A DNA stretch of 64,000 nucleotides from positions 9,387,501 through 9,451,500 of the forward strand of contig OX387610.1 in the NCBI GenBank assembly GCA_947568835.1, read 5' to 3'. Both the position numbers and the translations under genes were made by a program. A model generated the notes under the pieces. It searched no databases and was not told the origin of the DNA. It saw nothing but the letters and a program-made list of their open reading frames with translations. The DNA comes from Protonemura montana. Taxonomy: Eukaryota > Arthropoda > Insecta > Plecoptera > Nemouridae. Positions within the stretch are counted from its first letter, which is position 1, and each line of letters starts with the position of its first letter. Positions 1 through 13,100 of this stretch are shown here, one piece after another.

Positions 1-486
1 GAAGAGGCGGCAAGCATAAAAACCATTCAGAAATTATTCACATCCAAATCAATAGTTAGCGATCTGATATATATTAAATCCAATTTTGGTACCATTCCTG
101 GAAAAAGAAAATTGCTAGAGACGATTGGAGAACCTTTGACGACATCGCTTCAGATAATACAAGATCTCCACTCGGAACTGTCTAAAGCTCCCGGTGGCCG
201 TGCCAAAGTAGCACTTAACAAACTGGACTATGTACTGAAAAAGAATATTTCTTACAAGCCATTGTGTGGAGTGCAGAAAATTATGGCAGGAGACACATAT
301 GATTTTGGAGAAGATTGTTTGTCCCCCTCTCAAATCTGTAATTTAAAATATGCCCCAGTGACGTCGTGTGATGTTGAAAGATCGTTCTCCTCATATAAAA
401 ACATTTTATCAGACAGGCGGCATCGGTTAACGCCGCATAATATGGAAATGATTTTAGTTAGCCATTGTGCATCTAGGTTTAAGTAA
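1..486 (+). pseudogene. hAT-family transposase, C-terminal fragment
   Basis: An open frame runs from the first base of the window to a TAA at 484-486 (161 residues), so the N-terminal part lies upstream. Near the end it reads SCDVERSFSSYKNILSDRR followed by LTPHNMEMILVSHC. This is the pattern of the hAT C-terminal dimerisation domain, in which a small-residue/C/D-V-E-R-S/T-F-S motif is followed by a leucine-rich helix. hAT transposases are nuclear enzymes that cut and paste elements with 8-bp target duplications. The fragment has no in-frame stop, so it may be young or domesticated, but the DDE catalytic region is not in the window and cannot be checked. It lies about 480 bp upstream of a crol exon on the same strand and is most simply an insertion in a crol intron. 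Family call is good; whether it is active is unknown. Confidence 0.75.
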
Positions 487-597
487 ACAGTTACATACTG
501 ACGTATCGGTAGAGTTAATAAAACCAAATACACGATGATAAAATTATAGAAATTTGTGTTTTTTACCCGCCAATCCACTTCATACCTGATTTTTTAC

Positions 598-682
598 GAT
601 TTTGCATGTTTTGCATATTTTGGCATTTGTTTTTGCATGTTTTGCATGTTTTGCCATTTGTTCTTGCATGTTTTGAGGTTTT
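598..682. repeat. TTTTGCATG short tandem repeats (possible hAT subterminal repeats)
   Basis: The word TTTTGCATGTTTTGCAT and close variants recur at least six times just downstream of the hAT stop codon. hAT elements commonly carry clustered short subterminal repeats bound by the transposase, so this may mark the 3' end of the element. That link is inferred from position only; no terminal inverted repeat was identified. Confidence 0.5.
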
Positions 683-968
683 ATTTTGCATAACTATCCT
701 ATCTCTAGTCATCATCAAATTTGTATTGTTAGCCAGCTATGAACCAGTTCATTTGTGCAGGGTCCATTTTTTGTCCTACCTCCAGAGTCTTTTAAAGTTA
801 GTGTGGAAATTTATGGAAATGGGAAAGCTAGCAAACACACTTTTGCAGAGAACTACTTGTTTTTGCAAACGAATAGGCATCCTGGACTACTTTATCGACC
901 GTGAAAAAGCGCAGAGCAGACAAACAAAATTGTTGTTTTCCCGCTAACGCATCCCTCTCTGGTCCCAG

Positions 969-1136
969 GTGTGCGGCAAGGCGTTCTCCTGCTCGGACGA
1001 GTTGACCCGCCACGGCAAGTGCCACCTCGGCGGCTCGATGTTCACGTGCGCTGTGTGCTTCCACGTCTTTGCCAACGCAGCCAGCCTCGAGCGCCACATG
1101 AAGCGACATTCCACCGACAAACCATACGCCTGTCAG
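969..1136 (+). CDS. crol: crol exon (fingers 1-2)
   Basis: The acceptor is TCTGGTCCCAG and the donor is CAG|GTAAAC; the exon is 168 bp with phase 0 at both ends. It opens with [19 protein letters not shown], a finger whose first cysteine must lie in an upstream exon outside the window. A full finger (TCAVCF...LERHMKRH) follows, then YACQ, which supplies the first cysteine of the next finger. These two fingers lack the TRKEHL helix of the rest, so they form a distinct N-terminal subset. Confidence 0.85.
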
Positions 1137-4100
1137 GTAAACGCAAAGCAGCGCAGAGTCAGGGTTCTTGTGTCGGTGGCGGTGAATAGACTTCTTTTCT
1201 TTTTCTTTTCTCAATGTTTTTATTTCCTTCGCTTGCTTCCGATTTCACGAACACTTAAAATTTTTTTTAACAAAGATGACTAAATGTGTTAATAGTTAGG
1301 GAAGGGAGGGAAAGTATGTTACTTACCATGGCCGAAAAAGCTGGTTGCGATAGATGTAATGAGTTAGATAGAGGCAACTCTCTGCTGTATTGCAGTCACC
1401 CTTTCAAATCTTAATAAGTCTCGACTTTTCTTTCCTCTCTCCCATTACATATAACAGCCCTTTAGCACTCTTCCGGTTCCAGTGCCAAATGCTGACAAAT
1501 GGTAAAAAATACATTTGAAAATAAGTGAAGAGAGAAAGAAGCCGAACTTAATCAAAGTTCAATGATATGGTGTTGCCAGAATTCACATACTTAACATTCT
1601 GTGAATGCCCTGTGAATTTGAGCCCCCATAAAACTTTTCTGCTAGCAAATTGCTCTTAACTTTTTCCCAATTCGGGTTTTCTGCACCTTACCCAACTAGT
1701 TGAGAATTCCTTCATGTTTGCCAGTTCGGACCTTCTGTTGTCAGTGACCATCGTTATTAATTGTTGCACAGTGAACTTGTCTACGATAACTTTGCTTTAT
1801 TTTACTTCATAAAATCATAACAGTTAGCACTTGATTTTTTTTTGAAAATCACTTCTGTGTTTACACAGAGATACCCTGGAAACAGTCAGTATGCATGCCA
1901 ATTGCCAGGTAACCAGAGGCAACATACAAAACAATTAGTAAATTAAAGATTCCACCAAAAAAGGATGTGAATCGTATTTGGAGCCATAAAGTCATATCTC
2001 AAAAATCTCTTAGCTATACTTCCATTAGCCTTCAATACACACTGAAGAAATTAAATTTTTTGGGAACTACAACTTGCTAAGAAGAATAAGATTACAAGAA
2101 AAAAGACACAAATCTGAATTATCTTATCTTCTCGATAGGTCCCTACAACATTGATCTTGAAATTTCTCCATATCGTATTAACACCCAGATTATTTCCTAT
2201 ACAAACAGATAGTTGAGAAATGATGACCAGAGGCTAGATTGTCAGCAGGGATATTTTGTGCTCAGTAAGTGCTTACCCATTTAAAGACTTATGCAACTGG
2301 AAACTACGTCATTTAACTTCTCTATATCGTCTTATACAACGGTACTGACAACGGATTGATTTCCGAGCCTCTTGGCTGGAACCTAGTAGTATCCCCTGAA
2401 CAAAGAATTCTACGACAAAATAGACATCTGTCACCTGACTTTCCACTATTTATCTAGTTTCATCTTGGTCGTCTGAATCATCAAAACGTGTATCTTTAAG
2501 CAATCCCAATAACAATTCTCCATATCCTTTCTAAGCAATATGAACGTTGTAACCTCATATTTTTTTTCAACATTGATATCAATTCTCAAACCATAATGCC
2601 ACAAAACTATGATAATTCCAGATTAATTGTGTTTGTAAATTTTCTTAGTGCCATTCTGTTTTTCCAAGCTGGGTCTATTATTTTGCTGGTTCTTAGTGTC
2701 TTGGTGATCTCTGCACATGACCATGGAGTATGGTACCGTTCACATTCAATCCTAGATCCCAGTAACTGTTACTAGGAGAAGAGTCCTGAGACTTTTCTCA
2801 GGTTTCCTCTCTCTACTGAAATTGAAGAATCTTCTCTGCTCTAATATTCACAGAACTACTAATTCCTAAAAATATTTAATTTATCTGATTTAAGACTAAA
2901 ATTCACGTTCAAATGCTTGCCGAGAAATATCACTCTTTTATATTATGTTTATTATTAATTATTATTTAATTTTTTTAAATTATTTTATTAACTACTTGCT
3001 TTTATATTTTTATTGCATTTGGCTAACCATAAGGAGAAAATCAATGCTTGATAGCAATTGATTATTTTTGACAGCTACTGGACATATGTGTTGGTTTTCT
3101 GTCACATTGTCTACAAATTGTCAAATTATCCTTCTTATTTTTACAGAACAATCTCGGTAAATTTATCTTCATAAATGTACTAATGACTCGAATGTCGAGT
3201 ACAACATAATACCATTATCTTGGGTCATACTCATGGTAGTGTTGTTGTTGAATTAGGCCACAATTGTCCATTAAAATTTCACATTGACACATTGACATAT
3301 TGACAAATTATATTCATATTCAGTTAGGGAAAAAAGATATGAAACAAAATATTGCCAAATGCATCAGTAAAAAGTTTAAAGGCGTAATGAAATGGTTGAT
3401 TTAAACGCACTGGCTCCCCTCTAGTTCCAATAGATGCCCATAGGGAGCATCCCAACCCCAAACCAAGCCAAGCCGTAACCAGCTGGTCTGACAAAAATGG
3501 CTGCTGCTTGACAAAGTTTTGACAATTTGCATCAGTTTTATTGCCAAAAAACACATCTGTAGCTGCTAGGTAAGCTGTAAACATTTGATTCTGTATGCAT
3601 TGCGATCTGTAGACGAGCTATTAGGTGTATTATCTTCGTAATTTCGATCATGCATTCATAAAATACCAATCAAATGTCTGGGATGATTTGTTGGTATCCT
3701 TCCAATTAAAGAAGCCATTGACTTTGTATTTTGTTCATTAGAGACAGAGGACAAGCTATTATAATTTTGACTTAATTCAAATAACCAGTTTTTTCGCTAC
3801 AAGTGGAATATCGAAATAATTTCACACTCATTTTATGTCATCACTCCACACAAACTCCGTTTCAATACTTAGAAATATCCGAATTTAGAACTTTTTTTAG
3901 AAGGTACCTACTCACAGAAGAAAGAAAATTGTTAAAACACCTCCCCAATAGTACATCATTTGAGCCAACTAGTTCCAATGAACATATCTACATACTTTTC
4001 TCATTACCTAGTAGCTACAGGGATGGCAATTTAATGGAACCTGGTTGTCAGTCAGCCACCCTGCTCGTGTTTCATCCAAAAATAGTTAAATTATTTGAAA

Positions 4101-7100
4101 TGTTAGTTGGTAGGAGGGAGTAGGAGTAACAGAAGTAGGTGGGAGTAGGTATTCCTTTCGTGGAGCACTGTTTATTAACACAACCTGGAGACCGCTAGAT
4201 AAAGTTGTTGACCAGTTAATTTAAAAAAAAAAAAAAAAAACGTGAAACTACTTAATCACACACGCCCGTACGTTCACTAACAGCTAGCAATCACAATTCA
4301 CAACCCATGCTGCAGCCGAACCAAAAAAAAAAAACAGCCTCTACAACGCGGTCGAAACATTTCCCCGCAGGTTTGCGGCAAGAGTTTTGCTCGGAAAGAG
4401 CACCTCGACAACCACGCGAGGTGTCACACCGGCGAGACCCCCTATCGCTGCCAGTTCTGCAACAAAACTTTCACGCGCAAGGAGCATATGGTGAACCATG
4501 TGCGCAAGCACACGGGCGAGACGCCGCACCGATGCGACATCTGCAAGAAGAGCTTCACGCGCAAGGAACACTTTATGAACCACGTGATGTGGCACACTGG
4601 TGAAACGCCACACGCATGTCAAGTGAGTGATAAGAGGCTCCACGGCGGTCTCTCCTGGGTTGGCATGATTCTCGGGGTGGGGTTTCGGATCGCATGGACC
4701 CAATCGGTACCGAGTGCGCTAGGCTAGGTTGTCGCTCGTCTCGTATGAACAAAATCATTCACCGGCTTCACATTATTTTGGAGGCGACAGGCTTCGTTTG
4801 TCTGGTATTCACTGTTTTAGGTTTCTTGTAGATTTCTGTGTTTTATGCCATTGCAGCATTTAGAACCTTAGCTTTCTGAGATGTTAATGTGTGAAAAGTG
4901 AGTGGGATTGGACTTGAAGCTTGTTTCAACATGTTTCCACCACTGACACAACCTTCAAGTGTTCAAAAATAATTCTTAGTGCTTCTTTTTGTATTAAGTT
5001 GTATGTCCATTAACCAATTTAGTCAAATTTAGTTATGCAAGGTAGAGACAACTCTTAGCTGTTGCAGCATTTTTGCTGGATACTGCTGGATACTCCTTAC
5101 AAAGGTGCTGCGCCGTTCCACTTTACAATTGGCGTTTTACTAGCTGATTCTGCAGACAGAATGGCTTACCTGCTAGGCAATTTAAAATTCAAATGAACCT
5201 TTGTGTGTGTCGAAATGCAACTGCTCCTCAGCTTATCTCTGAAGATTTAATACTTTTCTGTAACCGTTCCAAGTCCACTTACAAATATTATTCTTTTCAA
5301 AACCAGAGCTACGGCTAGACGAGGTCTGCACTGATGTGGAGGGGAGAAGGGTGTACACTTGCTGACGATGGTTGCGTTTGCAGGTCTGCGGGAAAAAGTA
5401 CACTCGCAAGGAGCACCTGGCAAACCACATGCGTAGCCACACGAACGACACTCCCTTCCGCTGCGAGATCTGCGGCAAGAGCTTCACGCGGAAGGAGCAC
5501 TTCACCAACCACATCATGTGGCACACTGGTACGTGCCACGTACGCAATGCGTGTACTCCCCCTAGTTACTGCAGACGTTTAAGTGGCATTTGCTTGCCCA
5601 GGGTCAAATTGCGATGCAGTGCAATAGACTGATGTTCCATTATAAGCCTAACATAGATAGAGCGTACACTGATATTTTATCTTATGGGGTAGAAGCCACT
5701 CAAAAAAACCTGGTGCTAGAAAGTTCTAAATCTGCCAACGATCTAGCAGAGTTATGCCAGATTCTGCTGTGCCAATTGTGTACCAGGATATGCTGTCTGT
5801 CACATGCCGTTCGCCATTTCTGCCGACGCTTTAACAGTTTTTCCGCCCCGCCAGGCGAGACCCCGCACCGCTGCGACTTCTGCTCGAAGACGTTCACCCG
5901 GAAGGAGCACCTACTCAACCACGTGCGCCAGCACACTGGTGAGTCGCCGCACCGCTGCCAGTTCTGCGCGAAGTCGTTCACGCGCAAGGAACACCTGGTC
6001 AACCACGTTAGGCAGCACACGGGTGAGTGGGCCGGCGTCGCTGTGCTGTGGGGGGAGGGGGGCTCATTTGTTGCCGAGGCCTTGACGTTACTTCGCTAGG
6101 CCTGTGTGGCTTTGAATATTACGTGGTTTGTGTTTTGAGGGAGGGTGGTTGTCTGTGTATTGACTGAGGGGTCGAGTGCTGAAGTGGCGGGTGTTACAAA
6201 TGAGGAGACTTTGTTGGTGGTGCTTCAAGGCTAGATATGATTATCGGGGAGTAGAAGGTTGAATAAAGTACCTACGAAACTTACCGAAGAATGGATGGTA
6301 GGTCGCGATAGGAGGTTTCGGCGGTTGTCTTGTTCTTATTTAGAACTGCCAGTTACAGAGCAAGCCAGCTTTAATTTGTATTAGTTTTCAATTCCTCAAG
6401 TGGAAATATAAATTGCAAAATACCATTGTTGCAGGGTTTTGAGTAAATCTTGCTTTTGGCAGTGTGCCACTTCAGCCCTCACGTCTCAATTGCGAGTGAT
6501 GAGTGGTAGTTGAAAATGAATGAATGTAGTTAGTTTTGCAGTCTAGGATCGATTCATAGATCGATTTTGGAATGTCAACGAGTGGTCGCGGGTGGATGGC
6601 TTTGAGATCTGTGTAGTGTGAAGACAAATTCAAAGTCTTGTTATTCGACGTTTAGTTTTGTGTCCATTCATCGATCTTACCAACAGCCACCTCTGTACTA
6701 GCGTTTTTCAAAAATAATTTATTGTGCGACTAGAACTGTAATGGAGCATTACAGTACTAGTTTCAGAGTAACTTAAAGAGTATAAAATCATAAAATGTGA
6801 ACCTACCGAGTTCCTGCCTTTACAGACTATCAACTTCCTCATCATCTTTACAATTTATGTTACTTGTTATTTTTCCTGCTTTTTTCAAAACTTTGTTCAG
6901 CCCACGCAAAAAGTAAGACTTTGCTGTCTAAAAAAAAAAAACATTTATTGGTTAATCGAAGTTGAGGAACAATTTTTGAAGCTTTAGTGCAACATGACAA
7001 CATGAGCTTCAAAAGAAGCCAAGATCATGTCCTCTCAACATAACTTTCAAACGACTCTGAACAAACTTAATTAGCAGCTCTCTCATTTTGGGGCCAATCA

Positions 7101-10100
7101 CTTTCTTCAGTCTAGTCCTCATCAAAAATAACCAGCGATCTCTTTTTTAGAGCTTATTTTACGCCTTATTCTTAATGTGTTACGCACAAATGCGAGGCTC
7201 TAGAAATATTCTCAGTGTACAATGCGCCATGTGAGTGTTTGGGATGGTTGCTTGGTGCGCGATTAACTTTCGTGTGGGCAAACCGATAGGTGACCAGCAA
7301 AGCTTTTTACACCAAATTCGATTTCGATGCTTTGACGATCCTGACTTCTGATAAATCGTAAGCCCTGTTCACAGTACAGACATTCACATCATCACATTAC
7401 TCATCTCGCTCAATCCGAGGCCTAGGGGAGTCTGGATTTCTTGCAGCTACGTTAGTGGATCACCAGACGAGACTGGAAAAAGCTTGCTGAACAAAAATCT
7501 CTGATCCTGTCAGCCTGTGCAAGCTCGATAATATTCTCATTGAAATCTGACCATACCCAAATGGCCCTCAGAAGCTAAAAATAAAAAAAATAGCATTGCA
7601 TATGGTTTATAAAATCAACAGTGTGCATTGCTGTAAGTCAAAAATGGTCAGTAGAGAATGCTAAACGTTAATAACAGATTGCGATGTTGTCTTTGCAACT
7701 ATTTTATCTGTTCAGCTTGAAGGTCGGAAAGTACACCAATAACTACACTGTTTGCGCTCCCAGTTAAAGTATATCTGTGTAGCTATAAGCTTTTCACTAA
7801 ATTGACATGAAATTCTGTATCAAGAACGGCTTATTTGAAGGAAATCAGTCGACAAGATCGCTTTGCTTTGAAAACGGATATGGGTGACAAGCGACCTGCG
7901 CCAACTTTAGGCGGGGTAAGCGTGCGTCTAACAGAAGTCAACATGGTGGTGTGTTCCTTGATTGCCAGGTGAGTCGCCCCATTGCTGTCAGTACTGTCCC
8001 AAATCGTTCACGCGGAAGGAGCACCTGGTGATCCACACTCGCCAGCATACAGGTCTGTCTCGACGCGATTTCGGGCGCGACAGTCAAAAGCAACGTCATT
8101 CTGTACTCTCTTACGAGCGTTTCTTGTCGGTTCGGGTGCCATGAGGCTAGGACTAAGAGAATTTGAGGAGTAGTAACGAAAGGGGGATTTGACCAACTAG
8201 TTCTCGAGTATGTATTTCGGCTACTGGCTTTGTCTTCAAGAGATTCAGTTAAATGCAATCATCTCTCAATTAGAAATTGAGTCAATAGCTAACCCTGTTG
8301 GTGGGTAGTGTGCTAAAAGGCAGGCTATGTGTAAGGGGAAGAGGAGAGTGGGACATTCATGGAACTTTGAAGGGATGGTAGTTAACTCCATTAGTTAAAA
8401 GCTGTGTCAACGTTCGGGTTCTGGCCGTTATCACTTACTGAGTAGTAGTCGAAACAAAAAAATATTTTATTTCTTACGACAGCATAATCATTTCTTTCTT
8501 TTTGATGGTTTCCATCTTTTTCTACTCCTTCCAAATTCATAAAACAAATATTTTGACTCTAAGTCTTACCTTGTCCATTTCTTTTTGGCTGAGCATGCTA
8601 GATACAGAAGACATTCATTTCTTCAGTTTATTACATTTTGAACATGAGTAAACTCAGCACTTTCAGCACTCAGCTGTTTGTGTGAAGCAGTGGAGTTGAA
8701 AATCATTGCTCTATTGTAACATGAATATTAGGTAGAAACGTTTAGACTTGTATGAGGAATGAATGACGTTGCGTTTGGCTGCGTTCGGACGCTATCCACG
8801 AAACACGTTACTCCAATATGTGGCCGCAATTCAACGGAGCCTGGCCTTAAACGAGACCTCGGAGTTGAGTTTGCTTCTGGAGATACTCGGCTTTTTCCCT
8901 AGTTTTCCTTAGCATGGCCTTGCTTGAGGTGGTTGCCCATTTTGTGCATGATATAGTTGTAAATATGCAAATCAGTTTTAAATAAAATTTGTAGTGGTTT
9001 TTTTAATTTTTTTTGCAAACGCGTTAGTCAAATCGAGAACTGTCCTCTTTCATGCATCACCCATTATATTTGCTCTGACTTTCTGCTACTCTCATGTCAG
9101 GAAATTACATTTTACAAATAACAGCATGACTGACAAGATCAGATGTCTTGTTCACTAATTATCTCAAACTAATTTATTAAGTCTTGTACACTTTTTTTGC
9201 TAATCATTGCTATGGCAGTCTAATTTTGCTTAATTTATTTATTTCATTTTAGTTTCCTCTTTTCTGTACGATGCAAGACAATGCTACTAAGCCAGCAATC
9301 GCTTCAAAATAAATATTGGAGTAACGTCTATCGGACGCCTAGCCTAGGGAACAGCAGCTTATCAATGCGTGAAGGCAAACAGTAGCTAAACGTAAAGAAA
9401 ACCCTCTCGCAAAACATAAAATCTTGCAGCGGAACGCTTTGTTTCGATTGCGCTCTTTACCGAGCCGATCGCTCACCAATCTATCTATCTCTCTCGCTCT
9501 CGGCACTGTTTGCCACCGTCGATAAGACTGTGTTTCTGTTCCCGTTGTTTTAGGCGAGACTCCCCACCGTTGCGGTTATTGTGAGAAGTCGTTTACGCGA
9601 AAGGAACACCTGGTAATCCACGTTCGGCAACACACAGGTAAGCACTTGATGCTCTCGTTTGTGGCTCTTTGCTATTTTGCGTCGTGTCCCAATGGTGTCC
9701 AATGTTGGTCTGGTTGAACGGGTGACCAAAAACAAGCCAGGGTGCGGTGAAACCTTCGAGAATTCTTTCCTAGCTGCTGTAATTTCTACAAGATTCGATA
9801 TTTTCCCTCTTTCTTGTCAGCGGTCCGTGTATTATGTTTGTCCCTTTGTATCCTCTCTGTGTCTCTAGACTGTTGTGTATAGGCTATGGATATAATCAGA
9901 GTCACCTTGTATATTTAAATAAACCAGCAATGGTTCCCCGCCCCCCCTCCTTCCTTACCGTTTAAATTATTAGTTTCTGTGGGAGTTTGAGTCAAATTCA
10001 AAGATAGTGAGTCACTTCTGATTTTGAATGTCTTGGATGACATGGCATTATCTATCCAATATTGGAAAGTAATAAGTAATAACATTCCAACTTCATTGCC

Positions 10101-13100
10101 TAAAAAGACCAAAATAGCCATTAAGCCCAAAAGTAAAAGACCCTCATTACTAATCTTGACTACTGTTTAAGAATTCAGTATGAGCTGCTTGCATGTACAT
10201 CTGTTTTAACTTGAATAATGTTCAAAGAGTAAATCAACCTGTTTTTTTTTTTTTTCGTTTTCATTCCATCTCATTCACTGTCATTTCATCCCAATTGTCT
10301 AATAAAAAAATTACAACCAATGATGACCCTGCTGGACCATTCAGATTGTTTGATCAATAAAAAAATATATTAGCGCTAGGAAAAATATTTCTTTGAGTCA
10401 TTCAAATTACCCGAATTTTGCCCGTCGAATGACCCTCCCGCCCCCCGACGACGGCAGACTGCTAACGCCGAAGCCTTTCCCCCGACCAGGCGAGACTCCA
10501 TTCCGCTGCCAGTTCTGCCCGAAAGCGTTCACCCGGAAGGACCACCTGGTGAATCACGTGCGCCAGCACACGGGCGAGTCGCCGCACAAGTGCCAGTACT
10601 GCACCAAGTCGTTCACGCGCAAGGAGCACCTCACCAATCACGTCCGGCAGCACACCGGTGAGCAGTTGGGCTTGCCGGGCATTTTAACTCGAGATTGTGA
10701 GGGGGTTTCCACGTTCCAAAAGTGACGGCACGTCTTGGGGTGTACTTCATTCAATTTTTGTCTCGCGGACAGCTGATAGATTTCTACGACCATCTTGAAA
10801 AAACCTGCTCCCAATTAGAGAACCAAACCCCAGTCACCAACTTTTGCGTGTGTTGCATGTGCACTTAACATCTGTGCTAATTGGATACATCCTTTTTAAA
10901 AAGATTTTAGTGAATCGTTAATCCGTTAGCGAAGAGTTAACATTACGATCGTTCGCAAGTTAAATAAGAACAGAAACCCTCCGCTCCTCCATCCGAGGTA
11001 CAGACAGAGTAGTAATAAGTGTCAAGTCCATTACCGGCGCCACTCTACCGCCGCCGTGCTCTGCTCTGTGTGTTTGCAGGCGAGTCGCCCCATCGCTGCC
11101 AGTTCTGTTCGAAGTCGTTCACACGGAAGGAGCACCTAACCAATCACGTGCGTGTCCACACAGGTGACTCGCCGCACCGCTGCGAGTTCTGCCAGAAGAC
11201 GTTCACGCGCAAGGAACACCTAACGAACCACCTGCGTCAGCACACCGGCGAGACCCCCCACTGCTGCAACGTCTGCTCAAAGCCGTTCACGCGGAAGGAG
11301 CACCTCATCAACCACATGCGGTGTCACACGGGTGAGCACGATCAGAGACCTATTCGGGAGAGAGATTGGAGGGATTGAAGTCAAGTGACACTCTTATCAT
11401 GCAAGAGAGGATCATGGATAAGAGAAGCTACATGGACACGGCTCCTAAAGCTTACGCAACAACCTTGCACAGCAACATTGGTCCAGCAACCTAGCCAGTG
11501 TTCAAAAAAACAGTGGCAGTGGCCAAGACAAGTCTCACCAGCAAGTGCACTGGGTCCTGTATTTAATGGGTTACCACCAAACTTATGAACAGTTAAGTTC
11601 AGGGGATAGTTTAGAGGAATTTGAGTAAGTACACTAACTTTATTCACCTTGCTTTTGTAGATGGCACTGGTTTGTAAAGGAATCCTGTTTGATTAAAGGG
11701 CATTAAGTTGGGGGTCTTCTTGGTACTCTTAAACCGGAGATGGCAATCTACCGGCATCAGGTTTCCCCTCCTTCCTTAAAGACTAAGTAAGGTTCATTAT
11801 CATCACCCGCACAGTTGCCAATGCCATTAATTAGACCAGTGCCACATTGCATGTTGTCACAACTGTGCGTACTCAACAAACCAACAGAGCCTGCACCAAC
11901 CCGGGAACTTTTCCTTCCGATCGCCTTAGTAACACCCGTGTTGCCTCCTCCGCACAGGCGAACGCCCCTTTGCGTGCGCCGAGTGCGGGAAGTCGTTCCC
12001 GCTCAAGGGCAACCTGCTGTTCCACCAGCGGTCGCACAACAAGGGCGTCGCTGCCGAGCGGCCGTTCCGCTGCGACCTCTGCCCAAAGGACTTTGTCTGC
12101 AAGGGCCACCTCGTCTCGCACCGCCGGTCGCACTCCGGTAAGCCAAAGGGTCGGTCTCACGCTCTCACTTTACAAGGGTTTTACTCGATAAGGGTGTGGG
12201 AAATTCGATGGCATTATTTAATTCAATCTTTGTGAATTTTCTTTACTCAAAGATGTTTTGCTTTGTAGTGCCTTGATAAAGCTGGCAGTGCATTATTGTT
12301 AAGTTTTTATAGCATCAAGACTTATCTCTGATTTTCATAAGTAAAGACAAATAGCTAGTTGAAAATGCCAGTTATCTGTTTTAGGAGGATTGAGAGATAA
12401 TTTGAGTCCACACTCACATGTGTGCTTCAGTGTTTGGCTGCCAAGGTGCAAGTCGTTCAAGCTAGACCGATTCTCAGTACCTTGGTTTCAAATGCTGATG
12501 GTGCAAACAAACACGGCAAGAGTATTTTTTTTGTAATTAGCCATTCCGCTCTTTCGTTATGACCCACCGTGGTATTTGAAGGTTTGCCAAAGCAGTGAAT
12601 AATCACATTACCTTATGTTGACATAGCTTTAAAAAAATTGTCTCCAATTTTCTGTGCAAAATAAAAAATTGGTTGGTTTGGATCGTTTTTTATGGTTGCC
12701 ACGGCATATCTAAAAAGCCTATCAAAGATTTTCCTCTTATATTCCAAATTGGTAATTGTTCGACAATGCTGGAGTTATTATTAGGTCCCAGTTAGGTCAT
12801 CTTTGTACGTGACTTGCTGCCGTTTTGAATTTCATACTGTAAAAATAAAATTATTATTGAATTATTTTGCTATTGTTTGAAAAGAAAAATGCAAATGTGC
12901 AGAGGTTTTTGGATATGACCCAGCAGCACCTGTGACATGCTATGTCTTCCGCTTCCCTATTTCGATCTGCTCTAACCGCCCTTCTATTCCTCAGGTGATC
13001 GGCCCCATGCCTGCCCCGACTGCGGCAAGACATTTGTTGAGAAGGGCAACATGCTGCGGCACCTGCGCAAGCACACAGCCGTCGTCGCCGATCCTGCTGC

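Noticed and set aside
828..1214. 128-codon frame antisense to the first crol exon
   Set aside because: It is the GC-rich shadow of a well-supported exon and has no splice or family support of its own.
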